Below, piece by piece: positions 12,501-23,184 of a stretch of 64,000 bases of DNA; positions within the stretch are counted from its first letter, which is position 1; every line of letters starts with the position of its first letter. The translations under genes and the position numbers were made by a program. The stretch is taken from assembly GCA_914767715.1 (NCBI GenBank), contig OU612068.1, positions 2,234,001 through 2,298,000 on the forward strand, read 5' to 3'. The notes beneath the pieces were generated by a model. That model worked only from the letters and a program-made list of their open reading frames with translations. It was not told the origin of the DNA and ran no database searches. This stretch comes from Membranipora membranacea (lineage: Eukaryota; Bryozoa; Gymnolaemata; Cheilostomatida; Membraniporidae).

Positions 12501-15500
12501 TACATATATATGCAGGCTGGGAGGAGTGACAAACAAGACACCACAACAAAATAGAACATGAAGACAATGATCTGTATTCCTAATCAAGAAGAATGAGTCT
12601 GAAACCCAAATGTAATTTGAAACTTGTTTAAAAGAAAGTCAATACTATGCAGTATTAGACTATTCTACCTGATATATCGAAAGTGTATTAGGAATTATGC
12701 AAGATGCGAAAACTTGAGAGTCCAGAATCAATACCGTTAATTAACGGGTGGATAAGATTATCAACTCCCAAAGCTGCCAATGATCCGCGGCAGCAGACGG
12801 TTAAGATGACATCGGATGAAAATGCTTCCTTTCTTGGCACTCTCTGTAATTGCTTCTCAAACAAAAGTCAGTCTGGACATTGCGTAAGATAAATATATGA
12901 TACAAGTCAATCATGTGTGGTACCATCTTGGGTTAGAGTAGAAAATTAGGATACTCATATCACGCAACTATTTTTATGAAGGATACACAGAAGCAACACA
13001 ATAAACATAAACATGCAGCAAAACAACAAAGCCAATCATACTGGACTAAGATAATTGCCTACTATTCTTGTTTGGTCAGAGGACATATTATTAGTTTTAT
13101 CCGTTATTACAATCATCCTCGCCCGATGTTAGATATGATTCTGAGAGTGGTAATTTATTTTGATACCAGACATCTAATTGATCTGTATGGTCATCAAACT
13201 CGATCTGATCAATTATAAATGGACAGCGACGGTGGGTGCAGACCTTATTAAGCTCAAGCGGAGAGTAATGCATTTTGCCGTTCTTGACCTGATCTTGACC
13301 CAAAGTTTTGTCTCACAAAGAATAAATGTGAGTTTGCCTTGTCTCAACAGTAGATGAGAGGAGTTGTACCTACTTGTTATACAAAACAATATCAGGCTTC
13401 CACAACTCGGCAACAGGAATATGAATTTGCTTAATACCACCATATCTCTTTGGATTCCATTTTAGATTCCAATCTGCCCACACCTACATATAAAACGTGC
13501 ACAACAAGTTGACAATATACATGTAGGACAACAACAGTTTACAAAAACATAATCCAATACTAATATAGGAGAAGGATATTTGAGAGACACAGAGGAATAT
13601 AGTATAGATGAGTCTCCACTCTAATAAACAGCAAGGGATTTCTCTACATTTCTACATTTTACTACAATAAGCTGACAAATCTAGAACATATCTACAGGAT
13701 AAGTCAGTAGTACAAATACTAACATTCACAAACTTATAGATTTATAAACATGATCAATATCCAATAGTTTCAATATGGATTTCCTGAGCAGTTTCTCCCA
13801 CAAAAATTTTGATTAGGAGTTAACAATTGATCACTTACTTTCAGATCAGATTAACCATAACATGAACACTGAATCATGCAAACACAGGGTGCCAGATAGA
13901 TATGACAAACTTAATTGGATTACAGTGTTGTTATATCAATTGTGTTGGCTTTAAATAGCTACAGCTATGAACATCACCGTTTACAGGCTCCGAGTCGTCT
14001 CCACTTACTTGTTATACAGTACTATATCTGGTAACCAGATTTCTTCAGCGGGTACATATAATACCTTGACCCCACCATACTCAGTAGGTGACCACTGAAG
14101 CATGTAATCATCCCATTGCTGTATCATGATCAAGAATAGGGTCAATTCAATAATCCCAGAATGCATTTTTCATGCAGCTCATTGAGGGAATATCCCAAGT
14201 ATCGGTACATGAATTTATGATTTTTCTCTGATTTTTTTGAACCGCTGTCAATAAGTACGATGTAACATGCCTAGCAATCATCATTTTTGTTACTCATTAT
14301 TTCCAAACCGCCATTTGGATCAAGCAGTCAAGAGAGAATCACTCGACAGAAGATAAGTGTGAAGTCCACAATGTCAAGTTTTTGTTTTATGAATCAGTAG
14401 GTTAATACATCACACAAGCTTCTAAGGCTGAGATATCGCTTTACTTACCTGATATAACCATACATTAGTCGTCATTATCTGATTCTTCTCATCCTAAAAC
14501 GAGGCGATTACCATGTGAGAAAGAGCAAAACAAAACTCTGTCCTGGGTTGCATTTCTGTGACAAGCATTTCAGGGCAAGAACAATGTGTCAATATTAAGC
14601 CCAGATAAAAGCAAACAGCGGTGCTCTTGGAAAGCTGTGAATTGTGATCGCTTAACATTCCAAATAAGGTAAAAGGGTAAGCTTCCTCTCACAGGACTAA
14701 TGGAAAACTTTTCATTTTACTCCCAGCATCAGAATAGTTACAACTCGTGTATGGTAAAGGACATATTCAGTGTCATCAAATTTTGGAGGAAATCAAAGTA
14801 ATCTTACAATATCGATAAGCTGTGAGAGTTTCAATCCTAGCTTGACTGTGAGTGTATCAGTGTTGTTTCCCACTGGTCTGATAAGTTTGTTGTATCCATT
14901 CTTCCGAAGTAAATTATTGTAGAGCCGTTTAGCATCAGGGTTGCCATGGGTAGGGACACATATTTGTGTCAGCATGAGTGCAAAAATACCTGTAAAATAC
15001 AACGGGGAGAGGTTAACTACATGGATTAAAAATCTGAAATTAGATGGCAAGTGCTCTTACGAGTTTAAGGAGCTGCTTATAATACAACAAGAGAAAACCA
15101 GACACAAGCACCGGAAAATGATTTCTCCCACACTCATGTACCCGATTAGATTTACAAGTGCATTTGTGCACAACTAGGGCAACCAGGTGCGATAAAAGCG
15201 ACAAAAGGCTGGATTGTCCTTGAACAAGTGCGTTGCTGCCGAGTTTGAGGTAAAATGGACCATAGATGTGCTCGCTGACTGGCACCAGATTTATGATACC
15301 TGTTTACAGGAATGCTGCCATACTCTGCCGTCTAGCCTGGTAAAGAGGCGATATTATTCGAGTGTCTCCTTTTCGTATTAACGTAACAAATCCAATAATT
15401 TTAATTACCCCAGCATTATTTATATATACAAATACAGTTGTGCTAAAACCATTATAATATAGTATCTAGCTATTGTATTTTAAAATTTGTTATTGAATAT

Positions 15501-15649
15501 TCCATCAAGCCCATTACTTCCCATATTAATCCTATTGACTCCAAATTGCTACACAAGCTGAGTGTTTGGAAATGACACACCGTAAAGTCCTACAAAACCT
15601 TACTGTAAGGCAAAATATCAACCCACAGATATTTTGCACCTTGATACAT
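9547..15649 (-). CDS. nicotinic acetylcholine receptor alpha subunit 2, with a mutually exclusive exon pair
   Basis: Exons on the minus strand: 15649-15604 (ATG), 14989-14808, 14493-14449, then either 14118-14009 or 13483-13374, then 11558-10728, 10551-10475, 10058-9910 and 9690-9547 (TAA). With one of the two alternatives the CDS is 1584 nt, 527 residues. The first exon ([15 protein letters not shown], donor GTAAGG, phase 1) was found by phase and signal-peptide fit and is the least certain part. The protein has the Cys-loop [17 protein letters not shown], loop B SSWTYDG, the vicinal pair [28 protein letters not shown] in M2 and [18 protein letters not shown] before M4. It is the closest relative of the gene at 4894-8865, and the two are tandem duplicates. 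The large 831-nt exon runs uninterrupted from the Cys-loop through M3, whereas the sister gene has an intron there. Acetylcholine-gated cation channel subunit by family; an alpha chain of heteromeric type. Confidence 0.92.
13374..13483 (-). other. alternative exon (distal copy) of receptor alpha 2
   Basis: 110-nt exon with acceptor TATGTAG and donor GTAGGT. It encodes [16 protein letters not shown], then [21 protein letters not shown] (split across the junction). It matches 19 of 36 residues of the corresponding exon in the neighbouring alpha gene, the same family and frame as the copy at 14009-14118. It enters at phase 0 and leaves with two bases, exactly as required by the flanking exons. 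Including both copies adds 220 nt and shifts the frame, so only one can be used per message. Confidence 0.85.
14009..14118 (-). other. alternative exon (proximal copy) of receptor alpha 2
   Basis: 110-nt exon with acceptor ATACAG and donor GTAAGT. It encodes [16 protein letters not shown], then [20 protein letters not shown]. It matches 27 of 36 residues of the equivalent exon at 7959-8068, so this is the conserved version. The segment includes the loop A tyrosine of the agonist site and the strands before it, so swapping it for the 13374-13483 copy would alter ligand-site and subunit-interface residues. Confidence 0.87.
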
Positions 15650-18262
15650 TTGAAACAGTACCATTTTTTTCAATGATTCCAACTCTGAATAATGATACGA
15701 TATGTAGGTTCAATTATAATTTAGTTTGAAACACCATTTATATATATAAGCTTCGCTTATCCAGCATACAAGGAGCACATCATTGTTGTTACATTCAGAA
15801 TGGCACAGCATATATTTATTGACATCCCTTCCACTATTATCAGCATGACAGCAGTTTTGATTTTTGAAACTGGCAGCTTTTCATGAATAATTAAAATGCA
15901 GTAGAAAACGAGTCAAACTGCATAAGATTTGAAAGTAGTGCAGCAGGCTGTAATTGATAGTTTCTTCTGACAGCAAGAGAAATCCCTCTGAATGACATGC
16001 TAATGGTAAGACTGTTTGTAAATCATTAACTATTAATAATAATGCATCAGTGAAAAATGCTGACTGTCGATCACAAATAGAAGTATATACAAATATTACA
16101 ATCAGTGACCTACGTCCAAGACTTATATATTTTGGTGACTCCCAATTGTTCATTGGTAGTGCGATGGCCTGGCTATACTATGAAATGTAAGTGTGAAGTG
16201 GCCGGATATTACTCATCTTTTTACCTTTTAAAACCAGTATTTTATCCATGGTTCAAAACTTGTTTCACTCATCTAAAAAGAAAGATAAACACAGTGTTAT
16301 GGTCTGTGAGCTGTTGTTTTACTATCTATACGTTCACACTTTAGTCACTTTTATTTGTCGGTCTATGGGCAGGATAACAAAAATAAATGCGTTCAAATAT
16401 TATTCTTTTTTCATTAAGTTTTTGTTACGCGTTTCGTAGGACACACGACTAGTATACTCACTGAGGTGATTACTCCTCTATGATACGTCTCTCTGTTTCT
16501 AGTCGTGTATTTCGGCGACGTTAGAATCCTTTAGTGTAGTCTGCCCTTAGGACAAGCTTTGTGTCAGTAAAATAGTGATACCTCGCTATGTTAGCCTGCA
16601 CAGGCTATAGCTATGTGGTATCGATGCCTATTTATCGGCCAAAGATAGGAACCAAGAATTCTGATTGGTGCAGAGTGAGCAGTCTTCAATATGATTGGCT
16701 CAAACTATAATCTATAATATTGGTGCACTCATTATTATATTATATGGCTATTTGCATGAAGGTCATCATGAATTTATGGATGTGTCATGAAGTTGACAAA
16801 TTAAAACTTCACCACTGAGTATAAGGTCTTGTAGCTCTGGGAATCAAGGAGTCATATTACTCCTTGTTGGAACAGATCGATTGTAATTAACATATGCAGC
16901 AGGAAACAATACTTTTTAATTGCTCTAAGGATAGTTGAATTAAATTATTATCCTACTCTGGGATATCATGCTGCCATGCCATTTGGCTTTTTAATTTTGA
17001 ATTAGGAGTTTGTGATACACAGTGCCATTCCATATTATTAAATATAACATGATACTAATGTTTATAGATTTTTTTCTTTCCATGTGGCCTAGATATGTCA
17101 TAGAACAAGAGAACAAGTATATTCCGTCTGTGGAGACGGAGGGATATTGCAAATGTTTGGTATGCAGGTGCCGCGCCTTGATACCAAACATTTGCAATAT
17201 CCCTTCGCCACCACAGAGGGAACATACTTGTTCTAGATATGTCAGGGTCTTAGATTATAATGTGGAAAAATTCAAAAATAAAAGCTTCGTTATGGTGATC
17301 AGAACAAAAATGGATGTGAGTCGGAGGCAATTGGGTGGTTGAGTAATGAGTTTATGCTTGGATAAGGCCACCTCAAATTCAGTTCTCGGTCTGTAATAAA
17401 GTTTTGTTTTTGAAAACCATTATGAGGAGTTATTTGTAATAAAACTTTATCGGGTATCAAAGCAGTGACCAGGCCACTTTCTTTCTGGTTACAAAAAGCA
17501 GAAAGTAGCAGAGCAAAATATATGAATTAATAGTATCAATCGCAAAAATTACCATGATGGTTAAAGGAATTTCGTTTAATAATGATGATGAGGGATTTTC
17601 TTTTTATTCCATTTTTTATGAATGGATAAATTAAGGCGTTACAACTTTAGTAAAGCAACAACGGTGTAGGATAGTTTTATTTGCAAAGATTCAACTGGAG
17701 TTGTGTGTCCGTAAAACATGACAGGAAAACTCCAAATATTAATACTCTTATCTACATAGAATGCAATCAGAAAAAAATCTTGTCATGGATTATTGGCATA
17801 ATGCCATCAGTACCTGCTCTCATACAACATATAGCCCACTCAGTACTAAAGATCATCAATCCAGTAAAACAGAATTAGCAGAAGGATAGAAAATATCGCT
17901 TACTGTATGTGCATTGTAAGGCCTATATATATAGCTATATCAAATAAGGATGGTGTAAACAGCAAACTTCTTAAAACGTATCTGTGTCATTACGTCACCA
18001 TCAGTCGAATCTTGCATAAATTATATCAACCTCATTTAAATTCAGAGCAGAACAAAAATATAAGCAGTAAATCAAAATATAAGAGTTTGTCACGCCAGCA
18101 TATCTGAGTATTATTTGAGAGTTGTGACTGAATGCCGGTAGGAGGATGGAAAGACTGTCTGCTTCTGCCACAGAAATGGCGAAGAGAGGACAACCTGTTA
18201 GTCAGGACCAGCTCATGGCATAACTCTGTATAGTTCTGTAATGCTAAACATTCATTACGCAT
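15650..18262. other. intergenic interval with a long foldback
   Basis: About 2.6 kb lies between receptor genes 2 and 3. It contains the inverted repeat at 17111-17233 (separate entry) and otherwise AT-rich sequence. The open frames here are short, mostly without splice context, and match nothing I know. The promoter of receptor gene 2 should lie just above 15649. Confidence 0.4.
17111..17233. repeat. near-perfect 53-bp inverted repeat (foldback hairpin)
   Basis: Arms 17111-17163 and 17181-17233 are reverse complements at 48 of 53 positions; the inner 24 bp pair perfectly. The loop is 17 nt (17164-17180). A 12-bp direct repeat, CTAGATATGTCA, flanks the structure at 17089-17100 and 17233-17244, overlapping the right arm by one base. 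It could be a small foldback transposon with its target duplication, or a transcribed hairpin giving small RNAs. Confidence 0.85.
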
Positions 18263-21200
18263 TTACTCTGCACCGAGTAGTTCCTTGATCTTCTCCGCCT
18301 GATCGACTGTTTCAAATATATGTGGTGCATCTACAATAATGCTGATGGTTCCTGCGATGGTGATCACCAGGAATATATAGAGCAGAAATCTGTCCACTAC
18401 TCCTGCTACATACTTCCAATCATTGCAAATCTGCAAATAGATAATCAAACCAGTTTTGATTAAATAGTTTATCCATTCCGAGTTCCTCGTATAAAAACTC
18501 CTAAAACATGATATCCTGACAATTGATCTATACCTTACTTACACAGGAAGTCTTTAAATCGAATCAATACTCTCATTACCCAAGTGTTACCTCAGCTGCA
18601 ATTGTACCATGCAATAAAATAGTTAACCGAAAGGGAACAAACAATTAAGCGCAGGGTAACCTTCTTCAACATGAAGCTGCATAGAACTAACTCTGGCAGT
18701 TTGGTTTGTTCAATAAGAAACAAAATAGGTTTCACAATGTCATCAATTTATTTTCCAAAGGTTTGGAGGCATCAGATTGTTCCTATGGCTAGACAGGTTC
18801 TCAGCTCCCAGTATCAGAATCAGTATATTATTTAGAAATTCAAACGGGCCAATTATTACCAAATTTGCAGAGCATTACGCATTAACCATCAGAACTAACC
18901 CCCTACCAAATTGGTTGCGAGGAAGGATTATAAGGTAATCATATAAAACTGTCCAAGAACTCTAGTGGAGTAAATATCATATTCAATCAGTTTGAATGTG
19001 ATTGAATGTCAGCCAGTTTGAATGTGATTGAATGTCAGCCGACGCCAATCTCCACCAGCTAAGTTTGGAGTTCATATAAAGTAAAGAGATTGAGTAAATG
19101 TTAGCTAGCCACAAATTCACTAATTTCAAGTCTGTGTGAAATGGCAAATGCTTTACACCTCTCAAGGGTAAACAAAGTTGATACATTTGACTTGGTTCTT
19201 CATAATGCGGCTATTCACGTAATCTTACTGCTAATTGCTCTGTACTGACATTTGAAGGTGGTTGATGAGGTTAAACTGTTAAAAGCTCAACAGTTCTACC
19301 GATTGCCTCATTGCACAGTTTGTGAAAATTCCAAGAATCTTTGTTTCTCAACTTAACAAGGGAAGACAACTCCAAAATTTGGCAGTTTTCCTCAGTTCAG
19401 ATATCAGGAGTCTAGAGATCAACAAAGGTGCAAATATACAGCATCACTATGGGCTGCATAATTGTGTATACTCATATCTAAAAGACGTATTCGAACTACT
19501 ACCAGAAACATTGGCAAGCTACGAACTTAATGTAATCTCACCAAAAGGCATATAAATATGGGTAACCCACAACCAATATTAGCTTCTGATATCTAAATCT
19601 TACCTCGTCGTAATCGTCGACAGATTTCAGGTGTTCTGTGATAAATTCTACTGCTTCTATAGCTTTAGCCACCTTTGGAGACATCGGAGTAATTTCCCTT
19701 GGTACTGATATAAAGGTGTGATTGCTCTCAGTATCGCTGATTTTAAACTCGTTCATCTCGATGTTAGAGAAATTAGACTGTAGTCCGTTAGCTGATGAGT
19801 TTGCCCTTGATGGAGCGACATTAGCTGCTTTTACGTCCTCTTTTCGCTGCTTCCATTTGGCATATTTTTCTTTATGGTCGGGACGCTTCATGAACATGAT
19901 GATTGGAAGCCAATTCAGAAATACGACTCGTATCCATCGAGGCATTTTGTAAGTGCGTGGTGACCTGAAGTTAATATTTATGATGGCCACAGACACAATT
20001 ACCGTCACTATGTTCATAATGAATGTGAAGAACAGATATTTCGATATCAATGGCATTGTCACGGATGTTGGCGGTAAACTTTTGGAGACAAGCAAGAGGA
20101 ACACAACTAAGGCAAGCAGAATGGAGATGCATAGAGTAACTTTTTCCTGGGCATCTGCTGGGAGATAGAAAGTTAGCACACTCAGAAAGGATATCAGCAC
20201 ACACGGCGTGAGCAGATTGACAGTGTAGAATAGGGTCTTCCTTCGCAAGACAATGTTATAATGAATCTCGCTGTACTTTTTGCCGCTATTGAAGAGAGAA
20301 GCAGGGCAATCCATCAGGTCCCACGTGCCACTGAATACATAATTACTCAGGTCACATCTGTCATTGCCGTAAAGTTTCAATTGTACTTGTGATATACTGA
20401 AAGTCCAAGAGCCAAATATCATGCTACATTCTTGCTGATCAAATGGAAAGTATTCTACGTCGATAGTACATGAGCTCTTGTATATAGAGGGAGGAATCCA
20501 CATCACCGAGCCGTCAGAGCTAATTACCGTGTGGCAACAGAAAGACTGTTCATATTTCCCATCAGCACTGCAATAAAGAGAAAACTGAGATCAAGTTATA
20601 CATAAAATAGGCATATATATGAGCGGAAGGCAAATCATCCTCTTGGTTCATATGATTGACTGATGGGACTGCTGTGAGGCCATATTTATTTGAAAATGCC
20701 AAGTGTTTAAACCATACTGACATAGATGTATCGATGGATGTTGTGCCGAGGTTAGAAGAAAAAGTGCGTGAGGGTGTAACCAGAACTAGTTTAATCCAAT
20801 TTGCCCACAATCCGGTCATTCCCATTTTACTGGTGAGCTGGCGGCTCTAATGCAGGCAAATTGGATCTAGGGTCTAGGGTGTAACAAGGTGGGCATCAAA
20901 TGGATGAAAGGGGAGCGATCGAAGTTGAGACTGAAACTCTGATCCATTCCTCTCACGATTTCCTGCTGCAATTGAACAGTGACCGTCAAGTCATCTGTCA
21001 TGTCCTCATATTGATTGAGAACTACAAGTGCTCTGAATATTTGATAGGGAATGCCTATACGGTATTACATTGCCTCAATAGTCTATAACTTTATCATCAT
21101 ATTACTGCATCAAAACAATGCAGTTAACCTGAGAGCTGCAGCAGCCATACACACTGGTATTATATTAATTGTAAGATATGATTATTGATTAAGAAAGATA

Positions 21201-23184
21201 ATGGTATTTGTTTTGTTGTGTAAGGTATAGGGACTCTCTTTTGTTTCTCATAATTGGGTTTCCTGAAGATCAATTTTGTTCCTCCCCGCTGTTTTTACTT
21301 TGTGCACCTTGTTGACATAGTAGGGTATTAAACACTTCTATAAACTGGCTTTTATTATGTTTTGTTTAATAAAGCTTTTAACTGTCTATGCCTTTTAACA
21401 GGCATTTCAGGTTTTTAGGTTTGGAAAAATTGAATTGTTTTATTCATTATATCATCATTCTGCAGCTAAACAGATGCTCTGTTTCTTTTAGTCTACTGCC
21501 ATTTTGCAGCGGCTTTCTGAGCAACTAAACCTTGACTTACTTGTTAAGCAAGACAATATCTGGCCGCCACACTTGCTGACAGGGTAGACGTATTTGCTGT
21601 ATTCCTCCATATTCTTCAGGGTCCCATATAAGTTGATAATCCCACCAGGCCTAAAATCAGAAAAGCGTCACTGTGACTGCATGTTGCGTATCATAGTTTC
21701 CTATCAGGTCCGTCTGGGCTGGCAGAATATTCTTTTTTGCAGAGATTGACCCTCGCTCCTAACTCTTAATACCTAAACGTTCTCTACTTTTTATAGATCC
21801 TTCCATAGCACTCAGTTTTGGCTCTTTCACATGAATCGCAGTCTAAACATAGATTAACGGTTAAATTTAAAAACAACAGCACTAAAGAACTTTATTTGAG
21901 GTAAATATTTGTATATCAAAGTAATTTTATTTCCATAAAAATTTTATTCTTACCATTCTGATCCAGTTATTTGTTTTCATGACCTGAGTTCTTTCTTCCT
22001 GTAAAGAGGTAATTAACAAGCAATTAGTAGAGAATGTAATCTGCAGCATTCAACCTTGGAAAGATTCTCATTCTGCAGGTTTAATTAATCATGAACCTGG
22101 AGAGCCGGAAGTTGAGAGTCACAATGATCAGAGCTGAAAACTTAGAAGTCATGGACTATCACGCCCATGACAGATGATATTCTGAGTGCTAGTGTCCTCA
22201 GACCACTATTTTCCAGAGTTTTAAGAAGCTTCATTTTTGAAAGGGATGATGGCAAATTGTAGATTTTGGCGAGACAGGACGAGACCGAGGTAGCAAAAAA
22301 ATTGGAGACGAGACCGAGACGAGATCGAGACATATATCGATGCCGATAAAATTGAAAACAGCCACTTTATTAGCATCGGCCCAGTTTTTTGATTTTTTGG
22401 TTTAAAGAAACCCGAAAACTGTGGCAAAAACCGTGACAAAACAGTGTTTATGATGAACAAATCTCGACATTTATCAAGAGTGTCTGTCTCGACGAGACGA
22501 GACGAGAGAGTATCTCGAGGGGACAAGTCTCACGAGACCGGGACCGAGAATTGCCATCACTAGATAGCAGAGTATCTTATTTCCCCTGTTACAACTTTCT
22601 TTATCTTATATTACATCTTCAATTAGACTTTGAATACAATGTCAACTGAAAAACAAGTTCTGCTCAAACCAGCAAATGCTGACTTTGACACTTCTGATCA
22701 CTTGTTTCTAGATGCCTGCTTTAAAGTTAGTGGGAAGTGCGGCACTTCCACTCCCCCTCATAAAACAAACAATTAATCTATCACCAATCAGATAAACGCT
22801 GACGCTGACTCACCACAGTAATGACTTGGAAGAGAGTGACTCCCAGCTCAACAACGATCGGTTTGGAGATGTTCTCCACTGGTCTGATCAGAGGGTTATA
22901 TCCTGGCTTATCAAATAAATCATACACAAGTTTGTGTTCTGTCTCGCTGCCCAAACCTAAAAAATAAAGAAATATAGGTGAAGAAAAACAGAAAAGATAT
23001 CGCCTGCCAACCTTAACGCTGGAATCTGGATATAAATTCAATTCAATGTTTTTCTCAGACTACCTGTTGGTCTCTTGTTGTCCCACATCGGCTGCCATCC
23101 AGTTAAGGGTTTATAGAGAGAGTCAGTGACATCGAACAGTCCTGTTACAATAAAGATGGCAGCTGTGACTCTCCATTCTCTCAT
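18263..23184 (-). CDS. nicotinic acetylcholine receptor non-alpha subunit (insect beta1-like)
   Basis: Exons on the minus strand: first exon 23184-23064 ([17 protein letters not shown]...) or alternatively 26531-26456, then 22956-22814, 21998-21954, 21650-21541, 20567-19604 and 18430-18263 (TAA). With the 23184 start the CDS is 1551 nt, 516 residues. It lacks the loop C vicinal cysteines ([17 protein letters not shown]), so it is a non-alpha chain. Loop A reads [10 protein letters not shown], with Leu where alpha chains have Tyr. The end of M4 and the tail ([15 protein letters not shown]) strongly resemble insect beta1 subunits. The Cys-loop is [17 protein letters not shown]. The M1-M2 turn is [13 protein letters not shown] instead of the usual GEK, with the -1' Glu kept. 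A second adjacent pair of cysteines (SFCCHT) sits in the loop E region. Likely a structural or complementary-face subunit of heteromeric channels with the two preceding alpha chains. Confidence 0.92.
18989..19040. repeat. 26-bp tandem duplication
   Basis: Two perfect head-to-tail copies (18989-19014 and 19015-19040) of a 26-bp unit lie in the last intron of the beta1-like gene. No function is evident. Confidence 0.9.
22245..22561. mobile_element. miniature hAT-like element rich in GAGAC/GTCTC repeats
   Basis: The sequence starts with GATGATGGCAA and ends with TTGCCATCACTA, giving imperfect terminal inverted repeats (TGATGGCAA at 22247-22255 and its complement at 22551-22559). The TAGTGATGGCAA-type end resembles hAT-superfamily termini. 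The interior is filled with CGAGACGAGAC repeats on one side and related repeats on the other. It has no transposase. No clear 8-bp target duplication was found, so the family assignment is tentative. It lies in an intron of the beta1-like gene. Confidence 0.5.

Noticed and set aside
13374-13483. Idea that this exon is a leftover of a lost receptor gene
   Set aside because: No other exon of such a gene is present nearby, and its length, phases and splice sites are intact, so an alternative exon is the better reading.
15061-15137. Signal-peptide-like exon ([18 protein letters not shown]) with a GTAAGA donor just upstream of receptor gene 2 exon 2
   Set aside because: It ends in phase 2 and cannot join exon 14808-14989 in frame; the exon at 15604-15649 fits in phase and has a better donor.
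15515-15800. Other possible tiny start exons for receptor gene 2 (for example MGS... near 15520 and MLCHSE near 15790)
   Set aside because: In frame, but with weak donors and no hydrophobic content; the exon at 15604-15649 is a better fit.
16580-16625. Imperfect palindrome around AGCCTGCACAGGCT
   Set aside because: Only the inner part pairs well; it is too short and irregular to call an element or RNA.
17022-17342. 106-residue open frame on the plus strand
   Set aside because: It runs across the long foldback and has no splice context or known motif.
22221-22526. 101-residue minus-strand open frame
   Set aside because: It is produced by GAGAC-type repeats in the miniature element.
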